Below, piece after piece: positions 1 through 12,100 of a stretch of 64,000 nt of DNA (position 1 is its first letter; each line of letters begins with the position of its first letter). The position numbers and the translations under genes were made by a program. This stretch comes from Paragorgia papillata. Taxonomy: Eukaryota > Cnidaria > Anthozoa > Scleralcyonacea > Coralliidae. The notes beneath the pieces were generated by a model that was given only the letters and a program-made list of their open reading frames with translations, had not been told where the DNA came from and ran no database searches. The stretch is taken from the NCBI GenBank assembly GCA_035771165.1, contig JAWNZC010000024.1:430001-494000 (forward strand), in the 5' to 3' direction.

Positions 1-1346
1 TAATTGTTTTAGCATATACCTCATAAATGAAATAACAAGTTTAACATTCTTATATTTTTCGGTATTTTTATACAAGAGTATAAACAAGACACGGCCGTCG
101 CCGTCGGCCGCCAGCAACTCGGTGTACTCGATTATTTGTCGACAAAACAGTTTTTACAGCTTTTGAATATATTAATGGCTAGAAAATTGTAAAGAAACAT
201 ACCTGTGGACACTCTTCTACTTAATTTTGTTGACGTTTCTCGTTATTCTACTACATCACCCTTGTTTATCAACAAAATCTCCTGCCTCGGTAAACAAAGC
301 AAAACTGTCCGCCATTTTGTTTTGCCCGCAGGTGAATAGTGCAGGATATCCCGAGCTAGAGGAACCAATCAGATTGCTTGAAAAGCACTATTCACCTGCG
401 AGGTATATGCTAAATAGAATTATAGTAAAGACTGAAAATGAACGGGCGTGGGAATTTTCACTGAAGTCCCCTGAACATTTTATGAATCTATTCAAATAAT
501 CTGCCCACTTTAACAGATTTTGAATCGGAGTGTGAGTGATTAGATTTTGCTCAAAAGTGCCCTCAAAGTGCAGGAAATGCCATTTCAGAGACCCTAGATT
601 CAAAAATGTTCCGGGGGAGCATGCCCCCGAACCCCCCTAGAAATGCGGTCACTAAATCGGAAAGGGCCCCCGAAGTAATCAATCCCACGGGCTCCCAGAT
701 GCCTAGTTGCGCCACTGAGAAAGCTATTAATTTGTAGAATATAAGGTTGTCTTTGATTTTGCGGTAAACACAAACCAATAGTAGTTGTGAATTTTTAAAT
801 TAAAACCAGAGAGCATCACTCGGCGCGACTCAAGTAAAAAGCGTTTTACTTTGTTCAAAATATTTTTTTGCAGTTTAATTCTGAGATAAATTTCCAGCAA
901 AACCGTGTCAGAGTTTTTGATATGTCGCGTTGCTGCTTGTCGACCAACATTCGGACATAATAAGTCATAAAATCGAAACCAGGCAATAAATTTAAAAAAA
1001 AAACACGCTGACACCGTTTTGCTGGAAATTTATCTCGGAATCGAACTGCGAAAAATGTTTTTTAACAAAATGAAACGCTTTGTTCTTAAGTATTATTGGT
1101 TTGTGTTTATCGCAAAAATCAAAGACAACATTGTATTCTACAAACTTACAGCTTTCTAACGATATCTATTTTATTTTTGTGGCATAAATTCTGACGAATT
1201 GAGGGCGCTTTACCGAAATGACTGCAAGCCTTAATGAAGACCTTAAAAAATAACCGGTCCTACTGAGCTTAATTTTGGACCGCAGCAATGAGAGATAGCG
1301 CGTTAACAGTGCAGTATATAGTACATAAATTTTCTTCTCACTATAC
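1..1346. other. b3galnt2 intron sequence with hairpin repeats
   Basis: No exon found. Holds a 16-bp inverted pair (328-343 with 385-400). It also holds a long inverted repeat with arms at about 734-905 and 1010-1141. A third copy of that repeat occurs at about 62838-62950, so it is a dispersed element. Confidence 0.6.
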
Positions 1347-1425
1347 CTTAAGAATTCCTTCTATGTCAACAAAACAATCGTCATCTGTTTTAAGCGTGAA
1401 GGTGAACGATAAATTCGTCGAAACC
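1347..1425 (-). CDS. b3galnt2: b3galnt2 exon 10 (catalytic DDD)
   Basis: The first base completes Trp. Then 26 codons reading VSTNLSFTFTLKTDDDCFVD. DDD (residues 358-360) is the Mn2+/UDP-sugar-binding motif of GT31. Ends in phase 0 at a gtatag donor, so further exons must lie at lower coordinates. Confidence 0.93.
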
Positions 1426-4400
1426 CTTAAAGAAAAAAAATTTATATATATGTAACACGCAAACATATGGAGAACAAAAACGTTCTGAAAATATTACAAG
1501 AAAAATCGTAAGGAATGTATATTAAAGAGTGTGAGATATGTAGGGATTAGTATTTGGCTGAGGTTTTCGCGGTACAGATCGAGCGACGAAGGAGCGAGGT
1601 TTGTGCGATAAAACCGAAGGCAAATACTTTCCAGTACAGACCGAGCAAACGAGGTTAATTTTATTTTTAAGTTTCGAGCGTTGTTTTCGTCTTCGGAGTT
1701 CGGCGTTTTCTTATCCGTTACGCGTGTTTTAACTTTCTCGTATCGCTTTCATTTGTCGCGTTTTTAGTTAAAGGGCAATAGCACTAAAAATTAAGTTTGT
1801 CTAATTTGAAAGAACTCATAAAATTGTAATAGAACATCCTTTACAACTTTTTCGTATCTCTCTTCGTTTTCAAGATATTTCAATTTGTTTGATATGTAAA
1901 TGAGATGGTCTCTGACGTCAGGTGTGGGGTAAAATATTTTCACATGTAGCAAAACCAGTTATATCTCTAAGTTTGTTCAGCGAAATCATTTGAAACTGTG
2001 CACATAAAAACTCCTTGCGATGCTGAACATTTCATGTTAGATATGTAAGTGATTTTGCTCTGAATGAAAATATTTTACCCCACTCCTGACGTCAGAGACC
2101 ATCTAATTTACATATCCAACAAATTGAAATATCTTGAAAACGCAGAAAGATACGAAAAAGTTGTAAAGGATCTTCTATTACAATTGTACGAGTTCTTTCA
2201 AATTAGACAAACTTAATTTTTAATGCCAATCCCCTTTAAGCAGCTTAATTGTTCGAAATATTTGAATAAAGATACTTAGTTCTATTTATTTGTAATTTTC
2301 CCGCCAAAACTTATACCGTTCCGAGAAAAAGCGAATTGACCGGTTGTTCAACACTGTAGAATCCCAAGCGCTCGGGAACCAATCGCATGCATCCTTTTGC
2401 GTACGGACCGAAAAACTTACTCAGTTATATAATAAAGGACTTAAATAAAGGGCGGTAATGACTGGAAGATAGTATACGACGTTTGGCGTTAGAGTAAAAA
2501 TATAAAGTTGTGCCACAACAACAATGCGCGTGGAAGGCTGGTTAATCAACTCCAAAACAACAAGCCCAATAGCAGGTTACATAAGAATAAGCTACGTGTA
2601 ATAACAGCGCCATTACTCACCAGCGATAAAACTCCAGTACCTGTGACGGAAGGTTTCTATAGACGTCTACGTTAGGTACAAAGAGTATATCTGAGAATTG
2701 TTCTGACTCTTTAAGCAGGCGGATATTTTCCGCATCTTTTAATGTTTTCCACTCTCTGAATCTGAGTTCTTCTTCTTGGGTGGATGACACATCAGGAGAA
2801 TAATCTGAAACTATTGGTAAGGGAAATAAAAGGTCGCTTTTTAAATTTCATAATCAATAAGGTGTATCAAATCGGGCACCTAAACAAGATCCCAAAAGGT
2901 GCCGCTGTAACAGCATCAATTTTCATACCATGAGCATGATAAATAAAAGTTCCAGGAGCATAAGGACATTTTTCATCGTAAATTGTCTCTTCTTGTTCAG
3001 GAAATACACCAGGACTGTCACCAAACCTTCTTGCCTGGAAAATAAAATGCAATGTAAGTATTGAAAGCGGGATAGAAGGGAGGGAAGGAAGGAAGGGGGG
3101 GAAGGAAGAGAGCGAGGGAAGGAAGGGAGGGAGGGAGGGAAGGAAGGGAGGGAGGGAAGGAAGAGAGCGAGGGAAGAAAGGGGGGGAGGGAGTGAGTTAG
3201 GAAGGGAGGGAGGGGAAGGAAGGAGGGAGGAAGACCGAGGGAGGGAGGGAGGCAGAGAGGGAGACCGAGGGAGGGAGGGAGGGAGGGAGGGAGGGAGGGA
3301 GGGAGGGAGGGAGGGAGGGAGGGAGGGAGGGAGGGAGGGAGGGAGGGAGGGAGGGAGGGAGGGGAGGGAGGGAGGGAGGGAGGGAGGGAGGGAGGGAGGG
3401 AGGGAGGGAGGGAGGGAGGGAAGGAGGGAAGCAGGAAAGCAGAAAAGAAGGCAGAAAGGAAGGAAGGAAGGAAGGAAGGAAGGAAGGAAGGAAGGAAGCA
3501 AGCAAGCAAGCAAGCAAGCAAGCACGGACGGACGGACGGACGGACGGACAGACAGACAGACAGACAGACACTCTAGTAAGTAATTAAGTGAGAATGAAAG
3601 TCGTCAAGTAGTCATCAAGCCATATTTTTTCTAAGCTTACCCCTTAATCTACCTTATGTGTTATAATTAATCCTCCACCATCCTGAATTTCTACAAATTC
3701 TTCAGGTTTGTTACATGTTGGATCAACGTGATTGAAATTCTCAGTAACAATGCTTGCTTGAAAATTCTAAATTTTAACAAACATTTATGGATAAGCGTTT
3801 GGTTTGCATACAATCGTGCATGATGAAAACAGACAGGTAATTTTACCTACATACATTTTCCTGCCTCAGAACAATGTAAGCCGATTGGTTGCTGATGGAT
3901 TGGTGAACCTACAATATTGATTTCCCGGTTATAAGGCTTTTTCAGTTCTCGGACTGGTAAGTTTGGGCGGGAAAATTTCTGGGTATCTTTATTCAAATAT
4001 TCCGAACAATAAAACGTGCTGTAACATTAGCCGTACTGGTTTTTTTTAAAGCTTTTGACCTAAAAACACGACAAATGAAAGCCGAACTTGGGTAAACAAG
4101 AAGCGATACGAAAAAGCTAACAGATAAGATAAGGTGACAGCAAACTCCGAAGACTAAAACAGCGTTCAACTTAAAAAGAAAATGAACCGAGTGCCATATA
4201 ATAAATTCTTCATTAACCTCGTTTGCTCAGTCTGTACATTGTTCACAATATGTAAACGTATTCTTATCATGTAGTTATTTTGATCTCTGTAAAAACGAGA
4301 GCTTATACAGCTAACACAACGTTAACAAGATGTTGACAAGCGATTTACCGCCATTGCCATCGAGCGAGTTTGCTGAAGACAAAAAATAAGAGTCTCGGGT

Positions 4401-7400
4401 TGGGAAATTTAAAACGTTCGAAATTTTTCCACTAGCACGGCAAGTTTTACGTGAAAAATCAAACAGTTGCAAAACAACTCTACTGATTTAAACATCAGTG
4501 GTGTCAGTTATCTACCCTGCGAGCAGAGTCTTCTTTTCCTTATTTCTTCGCTGAGAGAGAGGGAGAAAAGTAGGCTCTGCTGTATTCGTGTTTAGCTTCG
4601 TCCAAGATTTAGGACCGTTTAAGAACCGTTTAACCGGTTCTCGTTTTGTTTTCTGCTCTGATTGGGACTGGGTTCGAGATTGTAACCAAGCAACTGACAT
4701 GCATGCGCAATGGAAACCAGTCACGAATACAGCAAAGCCTACTTTTCTTCCTCTCTCTCAGCGAAGAAATAAGGAAAAGAAGGCTCTGCTCGCAGGGTAT
4801 CAGTTATCAGGCCTAGCAAACAAAAGTATTCTGAAATATGAGTTACTGAAATAGCTTTATAAAGGTCCCAGTTAAACATTAGACGTATAATATAACAATA
4901 CCAGTAACTGACCTTCGGTAAAACATAATTTGGAACAGTTTTAAACCAACTACCATTAACCAGGGTACCAGGATTATTCACTGTAAATGTAGCGTTTACT
5001 ATTTCTTTCTACAAAGTATAATTAACAAAAAAGACATAATTAAAGGGTATAAGAGCAACAAAAAGGCAAGTACACATTTTTAAATTTCTGCTTAACAAAC
5101 TGTCTTGCGATGGTAATCCAAGTAAACAAAACAACTCTTGTGCCAAACAACATCACTAATTTCGACAAAAGTCAATCTTGCCGTTCGCCATCTTGTTGTA
5201 AGACCTTGCCTAATTAACTGACGTCACAAGCTGGGTAAACATGATGAAACTTATTCTTCTGGCAGCTGAATTTCTGTGGTTTAATCAAGAATGAAAATCA
5301 TCTACAAAAAATGAGTTTGAGACTTATATATGTGAAAGTATGGCTAACTAAAGTTTTCGCTTTACCCAGCTTGTGACGTCACATGCATATCAAAAATGTA
5401 TCCAAGATGGCAGATACTGATTCAGATTAGCAACTTTAAAAGTGCAATTAAGTTGTTTTATTGGAATACTTTGGGTCTAAATAACAAACTAGATTGTATC
5501 TTCATGTCATTGGTTTGCTTTACTTTTTAATAAACATTTTTATGTAATATTTAAAACATGAGCAGCAGTGTTTTATCAGATTTAAAACACGAGGCGGATA
5601 ATAGCTTCAAAAACGTCCCATTTGGTAAGTTCATTGGCGTAGTAAGTTTGAAAAATAACGTTGTCTAAGCCGAGAAAATCAAAGCTAAAGTTTATGTAAA
5701 TCAGGAGGTTTCTTTATCAGATATAAAACCACGGACATGGTACTGATTTCCTTTGTGTTTTCCTCATGAATTATTAATGAGTTTTGAAGTTATATATCAT
5801 ACACGAGGAGGAGTGTTTCATCAGGATTTCCAAACACCGAGACTTTTGTTGAAAACCGAGGCGAAGCCGAGGTTTTTGAACAAATTTCGAGATATAGCTT
5901 CTCAAACAAATCAGTATTTTAAGAGAAAATCGAGGCGAAAGTTGGCTTAATTTATGTAATTTCTTCCTCCGATATCAAAACCTCCGTCTCGGTCCTGATT
6001 TCCTTTGTTTTCGGTTCATGAATTATTAATGAATTTGAGAAGTAATAATTAAAATATGAGCGGCCGATCTTTATGGGCATTTAGATGCCCATAAAGATCG
6101 GACGGCAAGATTTTCTTTTGTCATAAAGATTGGACCCGGCGAAAAACCCTCGAAGCACAAGAAAGATCAAGTACAGCTCTGCTCACATGAGTCCAAGCCC
6201 GACAACGGGGTCATTCCCAAGCGGTCACCCATCCAAGTACTAACCCCGTCTAACCGCGGTCTTAACTTTTTGGTGAGAGACAGCGCGCTAACAGCACACG
6301 CCACCCGTGCTTCCCTTCTATTGGATAATTCGTTCATTATACTAAAATACAATGGGCTCAGTGACCGTGCACCGTGGAGAAAATGTGTGTGTGTGTAAAT
6401 ATATGTAAACTTTATTTAAGTATTTCAGAATACGAAGAATAATGAGATAACATGGTTTATTTCATAAATTCTACTGTGAAACAGAGTTTTCGGCCACTGA
6501 CAAAAATCATATTTAAACACACTCAAAGTGAGTTAAGAACAAATTACTGCATGCATGCATGGTATCGCTGTATTCTGTTACCCCGCGTACCTTAGCTATT
6601 TTGTCATACACTCGAACAATGGTATTGCGGTTTGTTTTATCAAGGCCACTTTCAAATACTCCAAGACTAGTTAACACAATTGGAGATAATACCTGTAAAA
6701 AATTAAACAAGGCATTGTTATAGGGACAAGCTTTTAGCAGCCAGAAGCTGAAGGGCATTTAAACATCCTTAAGACCCGTTTACACATGCGATTTCTGAAG
6801 CGATAAATATCGCCAACTTCTGGTTTCGATGCATGGTAACATGCATGCAATTACGAATAAGCAGAAAAGTGAGGAAGGTGAAAGTACGGCCCTATCCACT
6901 GACTGTTTTTCTACTGAACATGCATCTAAATCAGAAGTTGGCAATATTTATCGCATCAAAAGTCACACGTGTAAGCGGGCCTATGCACGTCCAAAACCAT
7001 TTGAAGACGTTAGTGCCACATGCACGCAGAGACGTTGACATAAAGCAATTCACTAATTAATGCTGCTGCTGTGCTTACGTTTGTGAGCTCATTATTTCGC
7101 AGTCTCCTGATCAGAATGAAAGGAGAGCGACCACAGGGAGCCCAACTCTGACGCCTGTGATGGTCCTTCCTCTTTTTTTGTTTTATTATATTGAGCTTCT
7201 GACTGAAAACCAAGGCCGCTTAACAGTTGTGTAAACTGGTTAACAGTTGGTGATATATGCATATCTTATTTTTCGCAGGATTGGCTTGTGCTAATGCACC
7301 ATGTCTGAACAATGGAAATTGTAAGAATATCGAAGGAGGAGGATTCCAATGCGCATGTCCACCTGGATACAATATATATGCAAATTACAGCGCACGGTAA

Positions 7401-9077
7401 TTTGAAACTCGAAACAGCTGTTGGGCTTCTTTGCCACGTGAATGGCGCGTGACGCTCACTGAAAGCTGAGACGACTAAACACGCAGTGCAATAAGGCCTG
7501 CGTTCTTTGTCGTAGTAATTTGAGCTCGAACAAATTGACGTTAGCGGAACACCCGCGGTGTGATAAAACACGCGAGGGAGATTTGGACTCGCGTGTTTTC
7601 CCGCACTGCGTGTTTAGTCGTCTCAGCTTTCAGTGAGCGTCACGCGCCATTCACGTGGCAAAGAAGCCCAACAGCTGTTTCGAGTTTCAAATTACCGCGC
7701 GCTGCAATTTGCATATATATGCATATATTACCAACTGTTAACCAGTTTACACAACTGTTAAGCGGCCTCGGTTTTCAGTCAGAAGCTCAATTGTATAATA
7801 AAACAAAAAAAGAGGAAGGACCATCACAGGCGTCAGAGTTGGGCTCCCTGTGGAGCGACCGTTCAGTAAGCCTCGGACACTAAATATGTGAAATCTACCA
7901 ATTTCTTTTGGCACATGTACAGCTGTAGTAATCTACCGATTTTATGATCACTTGTTTATTAACAAGCTACTGTAGCCTAGTTTCCAAGCCTTTCGTTTCC
8001 GCCATGAGCTTGACCGCGTAGTCGGTTTGGGTTCTTGGGAAGACTGGGGAGAGGCTGGAAACGAGAAGGCCTAGCAACATTCGTAAAAAGGTCCTGCCCA
8101 ATCTCGTTCCCAGAGCCCACGTTCCCCTTACCCAGCGGGCGGGAAACGAGAGGCTCTGGGATAATCCGTTCACGCCATCACAGGATTCTTGTTATCCGGA
8201 AGAAGAGTTATATAGAGTTCACTGTGTTCATCAGCCAATGAAATATCGATGTGAAACGGATTATCCCAGAGTCTCTCGTTTCCCGGGTGGGGAACGTGGG
8301 CTCTGGGAACGAGATTGGGTCCTGCCCAGAATCGTTCTGGCCCTTCGAGTGTTCCTGGGATCTAGCGTAGCGACAGTATATTATATAAAAAGCATAAGGA
8401 TGTCTGCGAAGATTTTACCAAAGATCTTGGCGATCGAAAGAAGGAAATTATGGAATATATTCCAATGGGAGCTCGAAATGAAAATTTAACTGTTTAACTT
8501 TCAACGGTTGCAGAAGGAAAGCTAGTGATAAGAAAGCTAGGCCAGTGAACCTTCGTTGATCCGAGGTGAGTAGGCTTGTATTATTTTATGCAGATGGAAA
8601 TAGTAAGTGTCGGGAAACACTTAGGACGTCATAACATCACAATTCTTCCTCAATAAACAACTGAGCTGTAAAGTGAAAGTGTTTACGAATATTGCTAGGC
8701 CTTCCCCAGCTGGTCCGTTCGGATCACTTCCGAAACGTGTCAACCGAGGAAGGCCTAGAAACTAGGCTAAAGCTACTGCATATGCAATGTTGAGCCATCC
8801 AAGTCTCGAGGGTTCATTAATGTGAACTGTACAACTTACGCTAAAGTCCCTTCCAACTGGACCAGAGGCAAAATAGTTTGCTTGGGTGTTACGAGGCGTC
8901 TGGTATGCTATTAGTTTCTTGCCAAAATCTATATATAACCATATAAAATACATACAGTATATACTGCAACACTGTCATTATACCAACAACAATAACACAA
9001 CAGTGATATCAACAAATACCACCACTACCAACACCAACGCCATGAACACCAACATCACCATAAACACCACCACCACC

Positions 9078-9108
<31 letters not shown>

Positions 9109-12100
9109 CAATCACTACTGCAAACATCAACAACAACACGACCATGACTACAGACACCACCATCAACAACACAAACACAAACACAAACACTACTGCAAAC
9201 AACAACACCACAATCACGACTACAAACACCACCACCAATAACAAACAATGACATTGCTAAATTTACAAGCAACAATAGATGCAAACAACAACACAAAAAT
9301 ATTAACAACAAATTAGTATGTACTGTAAATACCAAATGTAGTTGTACCTAAGTCTTTTAACAAACGCTTTCCACACTTGTGAGGGTCAGTCCGATACTCA
9401 GGAGGTATCATACAAGCTTTGTCTGAAATAATAAACTTGACCAAAATTCTATAAAATAAGACATATATCCATAATCATTATGGTTAATTCACTCGATCAA
9501 TACCTTCAACAGACAGTTAAGACTGAGAAAACATATGATAGAATGCAGTGCTGTGCCATAACACATTTACATATGTCCCCAGACTATCTTTATCTCCAAA
9601 GTGTAGCTTCCAGTTTACTATTTTTTCTAGTCAAAAGTGATGGTTTTTGGATAAGTTGTGGGTACTACATGTAATTGGACCTGCACTGGGAGTGGGGTTA
9701 CTATTTAGTAGATGAAAATGTGTGAAAGTTTCAGTAACGTCACAACGTAAGGTCTCACAGCGTAACGTCAGGTTTCACAACGTAACGCAAGATCTCACAG
9801 GGTAACGTAAGGTTTCACAGCGTAACGCAAGGTCTCACAGCGTAACGCAAGGTCTCACAGCGTAACGCAAGGTCTCACAACGTAACGTAAGGTCTTACAA
9901 CGTAACGTCAGGTCTAACAACGTAATGGAAGGTGTCACAGCGTAACGTACGGTCTCACAACGTAACGTAACGTCTCACAACGTAGCGTAAGGTCTTACAA
10001 CGTAACACAAGGTCTCACAGCGTAACGCAAGGTCTCACAGCGTAACGCAAGGTCTCACAGCGTAACGCAAGGTCTCACAACGTAACGTAAGGTCTTACAA
10101 AGTAACGTCAGGTCTCACAACGTAACGGAAAGTGTCACAACGTAACACAAGGTCTCACAGCGTAACGCAAGATCTCACAACGTAACACAAGATCTCACAA
10201 CGTAACGTAAGGTTTCACAATGTGTAAGGTCTTGCAATGTAACGTATATCATTTTTAAGCGCAGGCTACTGTAACAGTTTTCACAGCGTAGTAGGTTTTA
10301 CGTTTTACAACTAAACTAATACGTTAAAACGAAATATAACGTCTTACAATGAATATCAAGCAACACAAGTTTCTTTTTCAGATGTGTAGAAAATATAAAA
10401 ATTAGGTTCATATTTCTGTGCTATAATTGATCAGTTTTAACACACGTGCAATTCGCACGCGCGAATTACCGCACACGTGCAACTTTCCTTACGAAAAGGA
10501 CTGGTGATGTACTGTATAGCTAGCCTAATACACTAAAATATATATATAAAAAAATACCACTAATTTCATTCTCGCGTCATCAGCGCTAAATCCACTTATG
10601 ACGATTGCAGTTTTACTCATTGCCACTAAAAACGCGCGAAATTTTGACCAATAGGAAAGCAGAAGTCTTTAGTGGTTACCAGGCTACTGTATAGCGTGCT
10701 TAAAATACATTGGGACCAACACTAGGGCCAAGCGCCGTATACTTTACGAAACTACATGTACGTTCATTTACCAAAACTGTTACCTCATGCCATGGACTAC
10801 CCACAACTTATCCGAAACCACATGGATGTACTACAGACTTTCACAAAAATGACAAAATGCGCGTTTTGGCCTGATTTGCCCAGGACCAGTGAAGGTCCAA
10901 TTATCTACAACTTATAATCCAAAAATCAATCTACCACAACTAAATCTGACCAGGCTGCATCAGAGCTACTACAGTGTACCAGTCTGTATACCTTTCCCCA
11001 AAGACATGTTGTTTCTTGACATATCCAACCCATGTTTCACGTAAGCTTTCTCGTAGGTTAAAATTCCTTCGAGCTGATAGAATCCCCACTACCAAGTCAT
11101 AAGAATGTTGTTGTTTAATATCTCCTATATATTCAAACAGAAATGTTTTCGAGCGTAACTTTAGGTTATATGGTTACTGGATACATAGTCACTAGCTACA
11201 TGGTTACTGGGTATATGGTTACTGGCTACATGGTCACTTATTACATGGTTTATACTGCCTATATGTTTACTGGCTATATGGTTACTGGTGACATAGTTTA
11301 CTAGCCACAATATGGTTAGTGGCTACATGGTTACTAATTACTGGCTACATGATATGGTTACTGGCAACATAGTTACTGGTCACATGGTTACTGGTGACAG
11401 TTACTGGACACATGGTTACTGAACACATGGTTACTAGGCATATGGTTATTTGCTATATGGTTACTGGCCACATGGTTATTTGCTATATGGTTACTGACTA
11501 CATGGTTATTTGCTATATGGTCACTGGCTACATGGTTATTCACTATATGGTTACTGGCTACACATGGTTATTTGCTATATGGTTACTGGCTACACATGGT
11601 TATTTGCTATATGGTTACTGGCTACATGGTTATTTGCTATATGGTTACTGGCTACATGGTTATTCACTATACGGTTACTGGCTACACATGGTTATTTGCT
11701 ATATGGTTACTGACTACATGGTTATTTGCTATATGGTTACTGGCAACATGGTTATTTGCTATATGGTTACTGGTTACATGGTTATTTGCTATATGGTTAC
11801 TGACTACATGGTTATTTGCTATATGGTTACTGGCTACATGGTTATTTGCTATATGGTTACTGACTACATGGTTATTTGCTATATGGTTACTGACTACATG
11901 GTTATTTGCTATATGGTTACTGACTACATGGTTATTTGCTATATGGTCACTGGCTACATGATTGCTCACTATATGGTCACTGGCTACTGTACATGGTTAC
12001 TGGCTACTGTACATGGTCACTGGCTACATGGTTACTGGCTACTGTACATGGTTACTGGCTACATGGTTAATGGTTACATGATTACTGGCTACATGGTTAC

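Noticed and set aside
2923..3571. Pro/Ser-rich minus-strand frames up to 200 codons
   Set aside because: Products of the tetranucleotide repeats in b3galnt2 intron 7; only the real exon 8 part at 2929-3034 is coding.
6180..6260. Functional 5S rRNA gene
   Set aside because: Only the 3' half resembles 5S; it is fused to a dispersed tail.
9734..10245. CRISPR-like regular array
   Set aside because: Units abut without unique spacers and the DNA is eukaryotic.
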